A stretch of 64,000 nucleotides of DNA from an uncultured Armatimonadota bacterium (GTDB taxonomy: Bacteria; Armatimonadota; Fimbriimonadia; Fimbriimonadales; Fimbriimonadaceae). Below the pieces are notes generated by a model. The model did no database searches. It was given only the letters and a program-made list of their open reading frames with translations, and was not told the DNA's origin. Position 1 is the stretch's first letter. Every line of letters starts with the position of its first letter. Where the stretch lies: contig CAIYLG010000047.1 in the NCBI GenBank assembly GCA_903927025.1, forward strand, positions 1 through 64,000, read 5' to 3'. The position numbers were made by a program, and so were the translations under genes. Shown piece after piece: positions 1 to 8,682 of this stretch.

Positions 1-47
1 CCGATCTGGGCGAGCCCAGTGCTAGTGACCAAAATGGTTCCCGCAGG

Positions 48-67
48 CCGACAGAAAATTCTGTCGG
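48..67. repeat. Perfect inverted repeat downstream of the GNAT gene
   Basis: A 9-bp perfect inverted repeat, CCGACAGAA and TTCTGTCGG around an AA centre, lies about 50 bp beyond the stop of the minus-strand acetyltransferase gene. It could be a hairpin ending the cdaA-cdaR-GNAT transcript or a protein-binding palindrome. There is no T-tract on either side. I see no gene in the remaining first 120 bases. Confidence 0.35.
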
Positions 68-120
68 TAATCACGAGTGGCCGCCAAATTTCACCGTGAG
101 GCACCCATATTGCTACTGAA

Positions 121-894
121 TTAAAACTGATCGGTCATGAACATTTGGGGGATGCCGGGGACGTTTTTACCCATTAGGTAGAGGTCGACTTCGGGGGTGC
201 CGATGGGGACTTCGAATTGGTCGGCCATGAAGGTGGTTCCGAACCATTCAGTGCCTCTGGGCAGCGGAAGCGCCTCGACGGGCTGGTCGAACAGGTGTTC
301 CCGCAGGAGGTTCGGCTCGAAGCAGAGGTAGCCGGTTTGGAACGGCGTGCAGATTCGGTAGTGCCAGCTCCAGTAGTTCCAGCGCCGCTCGTCCCGACGC
401 AGACGATCGGGATGGGCAAGGCTCCACTCGGTGTACTTCACCGTGATGGCATCGGTATCCATCGTGTCGAGCAGATCCTCTTCATCGGTGGTGATGAGGG
501 GGGCGCGAATCACTCGATCCAGCGCTTCAAAGCCGTTCTTTTCGTAGAATCTCAGGTCCCTTGCAAAGAGCAGAGCAGGCCCCTCGTCTCGGCGCTCGGA
601 TTCACGAAGGACCTTTTCAATCAGCTTGGACGCGTGCCCCTCACCTTGACGGTCCGGGCTCGTCGCCACTCCTGCAATCCCGATTGCACGGCCCCAGCCA
701 AACTCTAACGCGCTGGTCGTGAGGATCGAGACCATCTCTTTCCCTTCCAAGAGGGCCCACTTTCGCTCAAGGTCGAACAAAGGTTCGGTGAAGAAGACGT
801 CATAGGCTCGGTTGAAGTCAAGACCGAAGACTCCACACATCAGGCGGAGAAAGGCTTCGCCCTCTCTCTCTTCAATCGTTCGAATTTCGGTCAA
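121..894 (-). CDS. GNAT family N-acetyltransferase
   Basis: 257-residue acetyltransferase. The acetyl-CoA-binding signature is visible at about residues 70-95: GIAGVATSPDRQGEGHASKL contains the R/Q-x-x-G-x-A-type loop, followed by a typical helix. FYEKNGFE at about residue 110 is the usual C-terminal GNAT strand motif. The second half (about 130-257) is an extension without obvious motifs, giving an Eis-like size rather than a minimal 150-residue GNAT. The start is a TTG that overlaps the TGA of cdaR in a TTGA quadruplet, so translation is probably coupled. It is the last gene of the cdaA operon. The substrate is unknown and nothing ties it to c-di-AMP except position. Confidence 0.8.
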   Translation of the reverse strand: MTEIRTIEEREGEAFLRLMCGVFGLDFNRAYDVFFTEPLFDLERKWALLEGKEMVSILTTSALEFGWGRAIGIAGVATSPDRQGEGHASKLIEKVLRESERRDEGPALLFARDLRFYEKNGFEALDRVIRAPLITTDEEDLLDTMDTDAITVKYTEWSLAHPDRLRRDERRWNYWSWHYRICTPFQTGYLCFEPNLLREHLFDQPVEALPLPRGTEWFGTTFMADQFEVPIGTPEVDLYLMGKNVPGIPQMFMTDQF

Positions 895-1901
895 CGAGGA
901 ACACCCGGTACAAACGGGAACTGCGCGCCAGGTCGGTTGGAACTGGGCTTCAGATTGAGACGATTGATCCCCGCTGTTTCCACGTTGATGGTCACTCCCA
1001 CCGAACTTGGCGACAGAACAATGCCTCCGCCAAGCGGATGAAGCTGGACGATAATCGTTTGGCTACCGGTGAGCCGGCTGAGGTCGATCTTCTCCGTTCG
1101 TACGGAAGACACCCTGGCAAGCGCCTGGCTTGATCCAGTCGCGGTCACCGACTGAGGGTCGGTGAAATAGTTCTTGACCACGTAGCCCGGCGGAAGCTTC
1201 TTGTCATCAAAGACCGCCTGGACAAACACCTGCTTCTGCTCGGGCGCCAAGGTGAACTTGGGAGTGACACGCACTTGGGTCGGATGGACATCCACCCGAT
1301 CAATCACACGGCCATCCTTATCCACCGGTTCAAGGAGAACGAACACCTCGGAAGAGTTCTTGGTCAACGTATCCAACTTGAGGGTTGCACGAGCCTTCAC
1401 CACTCGCAAGACCTCGTCCTCGGGCCCCTCAACGCTCACGCGCTGTGAGTCTGGCTTGACATCGCCCAGCACCAAGGTTGGGTCGCTCATTTTTCCTGTC
1501 TCAACCACGTCGACTTCTACGTCCCGAGACTTGACAACTTCAAGGGTATACGCGGCGTGCAGATCCTGATCCTGAACGATCTTGCGAAGCTTCGGCGGGT
1601 AGAGGCTCACGGGGTAACTGTTGTTTCCCGCTCTGGCGTCCGTCATGTCGGCTTCCGCAGAGCCGATTCCGCTGACGTCGTCATAGTCCTTATCCGAGAG
1701 GTAGGCGTACACCTTCATCGTCTTCGGCTCTTTCTGAATAAAGAACTTTTTGTTGTCCAAGTGCCAGGTGGTCAGTGGAACCGTGATGGGGCGGAGCCGC
1801 CGGGACATCCAGTTGGGCAGCACGATGAAGAAGAGCAGTACTGAAATCGCCAGGGATGCAACGGCGATTGGAACGTTTACCTGCCCGCGGATTCGTCTCA
1901 A
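891..1901 (-). CDS. YbbR/CdaR-like regulator of diadenylate cyclase
   Basis: 336-residue protein with one N-terminal transmembrane segment (about residues 10-30, VPIAVASLAISVLLFFIVLP) followed by several YbbR-type beta repeats. Phrases such as 'VSVEGPEDEVLRVVKA' are characteristic of YbbR repeats. In Firmicutes the orthologous CdaR binds CdaA at the membrane and modulates c-di-AMP synthesis. The same role is inferred here because the gene directly follows cdaA, overlapping it by 4 nt with a TTG start inside TTGA. The extracytoplasmic location of the repeats follows from the single membrane anchor. No enzymatic motif is present. Confidence 0.85.
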   Translation of the reverse strand: MRRIRGQVNVPIAVASLAISVLLFFIVLPNWMSRRLRPITVPLTTWHLDNKKFFIQKEPKTMKVYAYLSDKDYDDVSGIGSAEADMTDARAGNNSYPVSLYPPKLRKIVQDQDLHAAYTLEVVKSRDVEVDVVETGKMSDPTLVLGDVKPDSQRVSVEGPEDEVLRVVKARATLKLDTLTKNSSEVFVLLEPVDKDGRVIDRVDVHPTQVRVTPKFTLAPEQKQVFVQAVFDDKKLPPGYVVKNYFTDPQSVTATGSSQALARVSSVRTEKIDLSRLTGSQTIIVQLHPLGGGIVLSPSSVGVTINVETAGINRLNLKPSSNRPGAQFPFVPGVPR

Positions 1902-2764
1902 GGCGTCACCTTTGGACGGCGACGACGTAGGGTTGGTCTTCGCTCCGGCGTCGGGTTTTCTTCAATGTTGCGGAGCTCGCGGTTGAGAATGGTCCTCAGT
2001 TCGGTATGCGAGGTCAGGCGTCTCAGCGTGCCATCGGAAGCAACGCTGATGGTGCCTCGCTCTTCGCTGACGATGAGGGAGAGGCAGTCTGAAACTTCAG
2101 AGATGCCCACAGCGGCGCGGTGGCGCATGTGGACGTGTGTGTCCAGATTCTTCGATGCGCTTAGCGGCAACCGGCAGGCCGCAGCCATGATGCTGTCTCC
2201 GCGGATGATGACGGCACCATCGTGAAGCGGGTTGTTCTCAAAAAAGATGGACTCAAGAAGCGCCGAACTGACGGTGGCGTTGAGCTGCACACCGTTCGCG
2301 GCATATTCGTCGAGGTGAGAGACCCGCTCCACCACGATCAGGGCGCCAACCCGGTCGGCGGCCAACTCCGCCATGGCGGCCACGATCTCTTCCACTGTTC
2401 GGGCTTCCATCCGCTCTTCATTGTTGGAAACCACCAGCTTTTGAAGCAGCAGTGTCTGGGGCACGAAAGCGTCGATCGCCTCCCGAAGCTGCGGGAAAAA
2501 GAGGATGACAAGCGCGGTTGGGCCGAGATACATCCCCTTTTCCAAGAGCCAGGATAGGGTAACCAATCCCAACTTTCCGCTAAGCCAATACACCAGGAGG
2601 TAGGTGCCAATTCCAGCAATGATTCGCCAAGCCTGAGTGCCACGCACGAGCATCAGAAGTCGATAGATCAAGAAGGCGACAAAGAGTATGTCAACGACGT
2701 TGACAATCTTCTGTTCAAGCGGGAGCGCGCTTAGGTTTCGAAACTGGGTGACTAGCTCGTCCAA
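1898..2764 (-). CDS. Diadenylate cyclase CdaA
   Basis: 288-residue membrane enzyme that condenses two ATP into cyclic di-AMP. The N-terminal ~100 residues hold about three transmembrane helices. The DAC (DisA_N) domain follows with both catalytic signatures intact: D182-G183-A184 (in NPLHDGAVI) and R214-H215-R216 (in MRHRAA). The best start is the TTG at 2764, which gives the expected N-terminus just before the first helix. I see no convincing Shine-Dalgarno sequence. It heads a three-gene operon with cdaR and a GNAT gene. c-di-AMP usually controls potassium and osmolyte transport and wall homeostasis, but none of those targets is in this window. Confidence 0.95.
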   Translation of the reverse strand: MDELVTQFRNLSALPLEQKIVNVVDILFVAFLIYRLLMLVRGTQAWRIIAGIGTYLLVYWLSGKLGLVTLSWLLEKGMYLGPTALVILFFPQLREAIDAFVPQTLLLQKLVVSNNEERMEARTVEEIVAAMAELAADRVGALIVVERVSHLDEYAANGVQLNATVSSALLESIFFENNPLHDGAVIIRGDSIMAAACRLPLSASKNLDTHVHMRHRAAVGISEVSDCLSLIVSEERGTISVASDGTLRRLTSHTELRTILNRELRNIEENPTPERRPTLRRRRPKVTP

Positions 2765-2925
2765 TTTAGCTGGTAATGACTATTCTAGCCGCCGCAAAAG
2801 TTTCCAAGCGTGGCATTTGGCAACCTTATCGATGATCCTCGACACTCGGAGGTCTCATAATGAGTGCCTAAGTCATTCTCGTGCGCCGAAAGGCGCGGAT
2901 TTTGAAGAATGACTGGGGCAGTGCA
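2765..2925. promoter_or_regulatory. Divergent cdaA/pheA intergenic region with GNRA hairpin
   Basis: 160-bp divergent region that must hold promoters for both cdaA and pheA. A compact hairpin, GCGCC-GAAA-GGCGC at 2883-2896, is followed by a short T-run (ATTTTGAA) some 25 nt before the chosen pheA start. A second imperfect hairpin, CACTC/GAGTG, lies around 2850-2870. The first could be an attenuator-like element or simply a leader structure. No leader peptide rich in Phe codons is evident. Confidence 0.35.
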
Positions 2926-4020
2926 ATGACGGAAGGCAACCCTCGAACCCTCCTTGATATCCGACAAGACATCGACGCCATCGACGAGCAGCTCGTTGCA
3001 CTCCTGAGCAAGCGAGTGGAGCTTGCACAGGAAGTTGGCCTGATCAAAGGCAAAGACAACCGCCCCTACTTCACGCCGGAGCGCGAGCGCCAGATCTATG
3101 ACAAGCTGGACAAAATCAACCCGGGTCCGCTTCAAAGTCGCCAGCTTTCCGCGATTTTTCGAGAGATTATCAGCGCCGCCAGAGCCGCAGAAAAGCCTCT
3201 GGTTGCCGCCTATTGGGGTCCTCCTGGCACGTACACCAACCTTGCCGCTATCCAAACTTTTGGCGCAAGCAGCTCGTTCTCTCCCCAAGACAGCATTCAG
3301 GACGTGTTCCATGCGGTGGAGCATGGCAAGGCGGATTACGGAGTGGTCCCGGTTGAAAACTCGGTTGCAGGCGTGGTCCCGGAGACGCTGGATATGTTCC
3401 CGCAGACGAACGTAAAAATTTGTGCGGAAATATATATTCCGATACACCATCACCTTCTCTCCACCGCGGAATCGCTGAATGACATTGAGCGCGTCTACGC
3501 GGGACCTCAGCCCGCACAACAGTGTAAGCGCTGGCTGAGAGCCAACCTGCCCAATGCCCAGATCATCGAAGTGGTGCCCACCGCCAAAGCGGCTGAAGCC
3601 GCGCTTGAAGACCCTAAGAGTGCCGCCATCGCCAATATGCTTGGAGCAGAAAAGGTTGGCATTCCGGTGCTGATGGAGCACATCAACGACAACGCCTCCA
3701 ACCGAACACGGTTTATCATCCTGGGCTACAACGAGCCGGCAAAAACTGGCAACGACAAAACGAGTGTGATGTTCAACCTGCGCAACCGTCCGGGTGAACT
3801 TGTCACCGCCCTGCGCGCGTTTGAAACCCATGGGGTCAATCTGATGATGATTGAGAGCCGCCCCGCCCAGCGGGCAACTTTTGAATACATCTTTTACTGC
3901 GACTGCGCTGGACACCGAACGGATGAGGCTCTTCAGGCGGCGATTGAGACTCTGAAGGCTTACGCTCTAGAGACCACGATTTTGGGCAGCTATCCTTACC
4001 GCGACCCGCTGGACATTTAG
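2926..4020 (+). CDS. Bifunctional chorismate mutase / prephenate dehydratase
   Basis: About 364 residues. Residues ~8-85 form an AroQ-type chorismate mutase helical domain (DIRQDIDAIDEQLVALLSKR). Residues ~95-275 are prephenate dehydratase (AYWGPPGTYTNLAA, then the GVVPVENSVAGVV and SNRTRFIIL motifs). The C-terminus is an ACT domain (FNLRNRPGELVTALRAFETH, with the ESRPA Phe-binding signature). It converts chorismate to phenylpyruvate and is expected to be feedback-inhibited by phenylalanine. The frame is open to a GTG at 2881, but that start would put a GAAA hairpin inside the coding region and add a non-conserved leader. I prefer the ATG at 2926. It starts a plus-strand run with the following acetyltransferase gene. 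Confidence 0.93.
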   Translation: MTEGNPRTLLDIRQDIDAIDEQLVALLSKRVELAQEVGLIKGKDNRPYFTPERERQIYDKLDKINPGPLQSRQLSAIFREIISAARAAEKPLVAAYWGPPGTYTNLAAIQTFGASSSFSPQDSIQDVFHAVEHGKADYGVVPVENSVAGVVPETLDMFPQTNVKICAEIYIPIHHHLLSTAESLNDIERVYAGPQPAQQCKRWLRANLPNAQIIEVVPTAKAAEAALEDPKSAAIANMLGAEKVGIPVLMEHINDNASNRTRFIILGYNEPAKTGNDKTSVMFNLRNRPGELVTALRAFETHGVNLMMIESRPAQRATFEYIFYCDCAGHRTDEALQAAIETLKAYALETTILGSYPYRDPLDI

Positions 4021-4021
4021 G

Positions 4022-4471
4022 ATGGGAACTCAAATTCGGCCCGCGGCGCGTGGCGACGTTGCCTCCGTGTGGCGTTTGATCAACGAGCTGGCGGTGTTCG
4101 AAAAGTTGGAGCACGCCGTCATCGGAAATGGCTCTGACCTCGAAAAACACATTTTTGAAGATCGCCTGTGCCAAGTAACGGTTTTTGAAGAGGATGGCGA
4201 GGTTGTGGGATACACCCTTTGCGTTCCTACCTATTCGACTTTCCGGACCCAGCCCGGCCTATGGCTAGAAGACCTTTATGTCACTCCGACTTGCCGCGGC
4301 AAGGGATATGGTAAGGCCTTGCTATCCAATCTTATTGATTACTGCTCGCAGAGTGGACTAGGACGGCTTGAATGGTCGGTTCTTGACTGGAATGTCTCCG
4401 CTATTGGCTTCTATGAAGCGATGGGAGCAGATCTTCTGCAGGAATGGCGCATCTGCCGCATCAGCTTTTGA
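4022..4471 (+). CDS. GNAT acetyltransferase, SAT1-like
   Basis: 149-residue single-domain N-acetyltransferase. Residues ~78-105 carry the acetyl-CoA site (LEDLYVTPTCRGKGYGKALL) with the canonical R-G-K-G-Y-G loop. The C-terminal motif WNVSAIGFYEAMGA is typical of spermidine/spermine- or thialysine-type acetyltransferases. The N-terminus (RPAARGDVASVWRLINELA..EKLEH) also resembles that subgroup. It starts one base after the pheA stop, so it is almost certainly co-transcribed with pheA. Polyamine or small-amine acetylation is inferred from family resemblance; the substrate is not proven. Confidence 0.85.
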   Translation: MGTQIRPAARGDVASVWRLINELAVFEKLEHAVIGNGSDLEKHIFEDRLCQVTVFEEDGEVVGYTLCVPTYSTFRTQPGLWLEDLYVTPTCRGKGYGKALLSNLIDYCSQSGLGRLEWSVLDWNVSAIGFYEAMGADLLQEWRICRISF

Positions 4472-4485
4472 GGTCTAATCCAAGC

Positions 4486-6309
4486 ATGAATTCATCGGCT
4501 CAGCTTGAGACTCCGAAGGTGCGTTGGGACCTATCCGCCCTCTTTTCTGGCCTCGACGACCCTAAAATTGAGCAGACCTGGGAGGTCGCCACGCAGCGTG
4601 CGGCAGAGTTTGCCGAAAAGTACCGGGGAAAGATCGATTCTGCCGACCTCACCGCAGATCTGCTTGCGGGCGCCATTTCAGATATTGAGGCTCTGTACAA
4701 CGAAGTTGCCAAGCCCATGGGCTACGCCAACCTCATGTTCTCAACGGACAGCGCCGACCCCAAGATCGGCGCCTTCATGCAGAAGCAGCGCGAGCGCGGA
4801 ACCAGTCTCAGCGTCACCACGATGTTTTTTGAACTGGAGGTACAGGCAGTTCCGGCACACGTCATCGACCCGCTTCTGGCTGACCTTAAGCTGGCCGGTT
4901 ACACCCACTACATCCTAGCCGCGCGAATGTACAGCCCATTTCGGCTCAGTGAGCCAGAAGAGATCATCTTGGAAGAGATGGCGAACACAGGCTCCCGCGC
5001 CTGGGTGAGGCTCTTTGAAGAGCTCACCGCCAATCAAGTGTTCAAGTTGCGGTATCCGGGTCGCCTGGACGTAAAAGAGATGACTCAGCAGGAAGTGCTG
5101 ACGATGCTGCGCGATACGGATCGCGCCAACCGCCAAGCCGCCGCAGACAGCCTCTCGGAGGGCCTCAAGGAGCTTGAGCGAGTGTTGGTGTTCAACTACA
5201 ACAACCTTCTTCAAGAAGGAGCAGTTGAGGGCCGACTTCGAAAGTTTGAGTATCCAGAGCAGTCTCGTCACCTGGCTAACGAGCTAGAGAAGGAAACGGT
5301 TGACCGCGTGATCCGCCTATGTCGTGCCAACTACGGTCTGGTCGAGCGGTTCTACACCGTCAAGAAGCAGATTCTAGGGTTGCCAGAGCTCACGCACATT
5401 GATCGCTACGCCCCTCTGTTTGAATCCGAGGAGCAAGTCGGTTGGGATGAGGCAAAGCAGATCGTACTGGGCGCATTCGGCAGCTTCAGCACGGAACTAG
5501 AGGCACGGGCGAGAGAGTTCTTTGACGAGAATTGGATCGACGCAGAGCCACGCAAGGGCAAGCAGGGCGGTGCCTTCTGCTCCTATAACACCCCCGATAC
5601 TCATCCGGTGGTTTTCCAGAGCTACCAGAACCGCATGGACGACGTCATGACCCTGGCCCACGAGTTGGGACACGGGGTTCACGCCTCCCTCAGCCGAGCC
5701 CAGACCTACCTGAACTTCCACGGCACCCTCCCACTTGCCGAATTGGCTTCGACCTTCGGCGAAATGCTGGTGTTCGAGAAGTTGGTCTCAACCGCAACCC
5801 TGAAAGATCGGCTTGCCCTCTACGCGGACAAGATCGAGGGCGTGTTCGCCACTGTGTTCCGACAGGCCGCTATGTTTGCGTTTGAGCAGCGATGTCACCT
5901 CAGAAGACGAGCCGAAGGCGAAATTACGGCAGAGCAGTTCGGTGAGATGTGGCAGGAAGAGCAGCAGGCAATGTTTGGCGATTCCGTCCACCTCGGAGCC
6001 CAGCACCAGGCATGGTGGAGCTACGTGGGGCACTTTATCTTTGCGCCGTTCTACGTGTACGCCTATTCGTTTGGCGAGCTGTTGGTACTGTCGCTCTACC
6101 AGATGGCGAAAAAGGAAGGGCCATCCTTCTCCGATAAGTACATCCACCTGCTCCAGCTTGGCGGCTCCCGCACCCCGCATGAGTTGATGGAGACGGTCGG
6201 CGTCGACCTCGATTCCGAAGCTTTCTGGCTCGGTGGCTTTGAGGCGATGGAAAAGCTAGTTTCAGAGTTCGAGCGACTTTGGTCGGAGTATCAGGCCGAG
6301 ACAAAGTAA
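4486..6309 (+). CDS. M3 family oligoendopeptidase (PepF-like)
   Basis: About 607-residue zinc metallopeptidase. The HExxH motif is at H392-E393-H396 (TLAHELGHGVHA), preceded by GGAFCSYN and followed by LAELASTFGEMLVFE, which supplies the third zinc-ligand glutamate. This is the usual PepF/M3 layout. Cytoplasmic cleavage of short oligopeptides is expected, and no signal peptide is visible. I chose the ATG at 4486, with GAGG upstream, over one at 4444 that would extend into the preceding acetyltransferase gene. The length is normal for the family. Confidence 0.93.
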   Translation: MNSSAQLETPKVRWDLSALFSGLDDPKIEQTWEVATQRAAEFAEKYRGKIDSADLTADLLAGAISDIEALYNEVAKPMGYANLMFSTDSADPKIGAFMQKQRERGTSLSVTTMFFELEVQAVPAHVIDPLLADLKLAGYTHYILAARMYSPFRLSEPEEIILEEMANTGSRAWVRLFEELTANQVFKLRYPGRLDVKEMTQQEVLTMLRDTDRANRQAAADSLSEGLKELERVLVFNYNNLLQEGAVEGRLRKFEYPEQSRHLANELEKETVDRVIRLCRANYGLVERFYTVKKQILGLPELTHIDRYAPLFESEEQVGWDEAKQIVLGAFGSFSTELEARAREFFDENWIDAEPRKGKQGGAFCSYNTPDTHPVVFQSYQNRMDDVMTLAHELGHGVHASLSRAQTYLNFHGTLPLAELASTFGEMLVFEKLVSTATLKDRLALYADKIEGVFATVFRQAAMFAFEQRCHLRRRAEGEITAEQFGEMWQEEQQAMFGDSVHLGAQHQAWWSYVGHFIFAPFYVYAYSFGELLVLSLYQMAKKEGPSFSDKYIHLLQLGGSRTPHELMETVGVDLDSEAFWLGGFEAMEKLVSEFERLWSEYQAETK

Positions 6310-6322
6310 GCGCAAGTTGACT

Positions 6323-6342
6323 CGCCCGGAACCAACCGGGCG
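6323..6342 (+). other. Small hairpin after the oligoendopeptidase gene
   Basis: CGCCCGG and CCGGGCG are separated by 6 nt, immediately after the M3 peptidase stop. There is no U-tract, so it may stabilise the 3' end rather than terminate transcription. Confidence 0.3.
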
Positions 6343-6395
6343 ATAAGGTGAAGTTCCACACAACCGTGAAATACAACAGGGATTCGCAACGAGGC

Positions 6396-8246
6396 ATGAA
6401 TGACCTGCGGCCGCTTATCGCAGAGGCGCGCCAGCTCTTTTCGATGGGCCGGGCTGATCAGGCTGAGTCGATGCTGCTTCAAGTGGTTGAACAACATCCT
6501 CGTGAGCTTCAGGCAGTGGTGGCACTAGGCATCGTCGCGGCAGAAACGGGTCGGCCGGATGAGGCGCTTCAAAGGATGCGACAAGCCCTCAGCCTCGATC
6601 CACGCTGCGTGCCCGCATTGTGTTGGGCATCACTCCTCTTGCTTCAGACAAATCAACTTGATGAGGCCCGCCGGTGTGCCGAACTGGCGGTCTCGGTGGC
6701 GCCTCAGGTTTCTGCCTGTCACGTTGCCCTTGCACGGTGCATGGTGTACCAAGGGATGGCACCCCAATCGCTTGCGGTGTGGAAGCGCGCGATGGATCTC
6801 AATCCAACCGATCCCAGCGTGCAGTACGACTACGCCGATGCGCTGATTGCCTCTCGTGAGTGGATCAAGGCCACCGAGCTGCTCAAGAACGCAACGGCGA
6901 TGGCTCCCAACCCTCGCGGAATGACTCGACTGGCTTACTTGGAACTTAGGCTGGGCAACATCGACAACTCAGAGCGGACCTGTCGCCGTATTCTAAAGAA
7001 GGACCCTGAGTCCGCAGAAGCGCACGTCCTCATGGCGCGAATTCTCACCGAGCAGCTTCGCTTGGATGAAGCGGAAGAGCATTGGGCCAAAGCGACAGAA
7101 ATTGGTGCGATGCCAGGCTTTCTGCCTCGTGAAAAGGCGCTTTCTCTCAGTGCGATCGGGCGATTTGAGGAAGCCATCGAGTTTCTCAAGAAGTCACTTG
7201 AAGAAAAGCCAGACCAGGGCGAGGCGTACCAGGCCATCACGTTTGCCAAGCGTGTCACCCAGGAAGACAGGCCGATGGTCAAGCAGATGGAAGACCTCCT
7301 TGCCTCCGGCAAGCTGCCGCCCAACGAGCAGCAGTTTCTGCTCTATTCCCTTGGCAAAGCCTACGACAACCTTGGGGAGTACGAGCGTGCCATCGACACC
7401 TTCAACCGTGCGAATGAAACTAAGCGGCGAGTCGAACTGATCCCACCGTTTGATCGAGTTGCCTTTAAGCAGCGAATCGACTCGAGCATCAAGATGTACA
7501 GCGAGGCGCTGTACGCCAACGAGAAGATTGAGCGGGCCACATCGGACCTGCCGATTGTCATCGTGGGCATGATGCGGTCTGGAACGACCCTTGCCGAGCA
7601 GATGCTTTCTTGCCATCCACAAATTGGTGGAGCGGGCGAACAGCACTATTGGGGCGAGCATGAAGCGGCAATGGTGGACCTCCAGAGACAGACGTTCAAC
7701 CAGTCTCAATTGAAGTCCTGCGCTCGGGGATACGTTGAGCTGTTGACGTCAATTGCGCCCGGATATCCCCACGTCATCGACAAGAACCCGGCCAACATCA
7801 TCGGAGTCGGCTCGCTTCACCTTGCGTTGCCAAACGCTAGGATCATCCACACGCGAAGAAATGCGATCGATACGGCTCTGTCGATTTGGATGACGCCGAT
7901 GAATACCAGCGCAGAATTTATTTGCGATCGCGAAGCCATTGTGGATGCCTACAAAGAACTGATTCGACTCATGGACCACTGGCGGGAAACGCTTCCCAAG
8001 GATCGGTTCATGGAAGTGAACTATGAGGATCTTGTGGAGGCGCCCGAGGTGCACATGCCGAAGCTGGTTGAGTTCTGCGGTCTTGAGTGGACGGATGCCT
8101 GCCTGCACCCGGAACTGAACGAGCGGCGTGTACGAACGCCTAGCCTTTGGCAGGTGCGACAGCCGGTCTACAAGACCTCAACCGATCGCTGGAAGCGATA
8201 CGAGCCGTGGCTCGGAGCATTTGAGGGATTGCGGGGCCTGAACTAA
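6396..8246 (+). CDS. TPR-repeat sulfotransferase
   Basis: About 616 residues. The first ~330 are tandem TPR-like helical repeats (for example AVVALGIVAAETGRPDEALQ, SAEAHVLMARILTEQLRLDE). Residues ~390-610 are a sulfotransferase domain. The PAPS 5'-phosphosulfate loop is VGMMRSGTTLAEQM. The 3'-phosphate motif is likely ARIIHTRRNAIDTALSI. Such TPR-sulfotransferase fusions are common in bacteria with complex envelopes and may sulfate peptides, lipids or glycans. The acceptor here is unknown. The start at 6396 (MNDLRPL) is preferred over an upstream GTG at 6348. The following hairpin is oriented mainly for the opposite strand. Confidence 0.85.
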   Translation: MNDLRPLIAEARQLFSMGRADQAESMLLQVVEQHPRELQAVVALGIVAAETGRPDEALQRMRQALSLDPRCVPALCWASLLLLQTNQLDEARRCAELAVSVAPQVSACHVALARCMVYQGMAPQSLAVWKRAMDLNPTDPSVQYDYADALIASREWIKATELLKNATAMAPNPRGMTRLAYLELRLGNIDNSERTCRRILKKDPESAEAHVLMARILTEQLRLDEAEEHWAKATEIGAMPGFLPREKALSLSAIGRFEEAIEFLKKSLEEKPDQGEAYQAITFAKRVTQEDRPMVKQMEDLLASGKLPPNEQQFLLYSLGKAYDNLGEYERAIDTFNRANETKRRVELIPPFDRVAFKQRIDSSIKMYSEALYANEKIERATSDLPIVIVGMMRSGTTLAEQMLSCHPQIGGAGEQHYWGEHEAAMVDLQRQTFNQSQLKSCARGYVELLTSIAPGYPHVIDKNPANIIGVGSLHLALPNARIIHTRRNAIDTALSIWMTPMNTSAEFICDREAIVDAYKELIRLMDHWRETLPKDRFMEVNYEDLVEAPEVHMPKLVEFCGLEWTDACLHPELNERRVRTPSLWQVRQPVYKTSTDRWKRYEPWLGAFEGLRGLN

Positions 8247-8250
8247 AAAT

Positions 8251-8281
8251 AGAGGGCCCGCGCTGTTGGCGCGTGCCCTCT
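8251..8281 (-). terminator. Intrinsic terminator of the mini-lipoprotein gene
   Basis: A 12-13 bp stem (AGAGGGC-CGCGC paired with GCGCG-GCCCTCT, one mismatch) has a 5-nt loop. Read on the minus strand it is followed by ATTTTTAG. It lies 20 bp past the stop of the minus-strand lipoprotein gene and just after the plus-strand sulfotransferase stop, so it may serve both, but the T-run favours the minus strand. Confidence 0.75.
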
Positions 8282-8301
8282 ATGATCAATTCGGTGTTGC
8301 C

Positions 8302-8580
8302 TTACTTTGAACCAGCCGGCGGCGCACCAGCTCCAGGAGGCGGTCCGCCAGCACCGGGAGGTGGTCCAGCGAGAGCTCCAGGAGGCGGCCCTGAGTGTCC
8401 CCTGAAACCTGCGGGCACACCGTGAATGTGGCTGGGATCTCTATCCCTAAAAGTCTGCTCTTCCAGTTTGGTGGCATGCGAATCGGAGTCTCCACAGCCA
8501 GCCAATGTCATTGCGATCGCCCCGATCACCAACAGTGCTCCCCACATGTCGGAAATGGCGCGCCTATTCTTGTTGTTCAT
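8302..8580 (-). CDS. Small Pro/Gly-rich lipoprotein (paralog 1)
   Basis: 92 residues. A signal peptide ends in the lipobox LAGC at about residue 29, so the mature protein should be lipid-anchored. After a short linker comes the motif TFRDRDPSH-xx-GVPxGF. A tail made of PPPGA/GPPPGAG repeats follows. The same motif and a similar tail occur in the gene at 8683-8898, so the two are paralogs. AGGA directly abuts the ATG. No function is known to me. The proline-rich tail suggests a surface spacer or wall-interacting segment, which is speculative. Confidence 0.72.
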   Translation of the reverse strand: MNNKNRRAISDMWGALLVIGAIAMTLAGCGDSDSHATKLEEQTFRDRDPSHIHGVPAGFRGHSGPPPGALAGPPPGAGGPPPGAGAPPAGSK

Positions 8581-8637
8581 TCCTTGTTCCCCAGCGAATG
8601 AGATGCAGCTGGTTGACAGCTGTTTCGGTACGACGAC

Positions 8638-8668
8638 GGGCTCCGATCCCCTAACCGGATCGGAGCCC
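8638..8668 (-). terminator. Hairpin after second mini-lipoprotein gene
   Basis: A 12-bp perfect stem, GGGCTCCGATCC paired with GGATCGGAGCCC, has a 7-nt loop. It sits between the two mini-lipoprotein genes, 15 bp past the stop of the upstream one. No T-tract follows on the minus strand, so it may be a leaky terminator or a processing/stability element. Confidence 0.55.
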
Positions 8669-8682
8669 TTGTGGTCAGATGG

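Noticed and set aside
2785-3915. Long minus-strand frame (376 codons) opposite pheA
   Set aside because: It lies exactly antisense to a clear chorismate mutase/prephenate dehydratase. The open frame is a by-product of GC-biased codon use.
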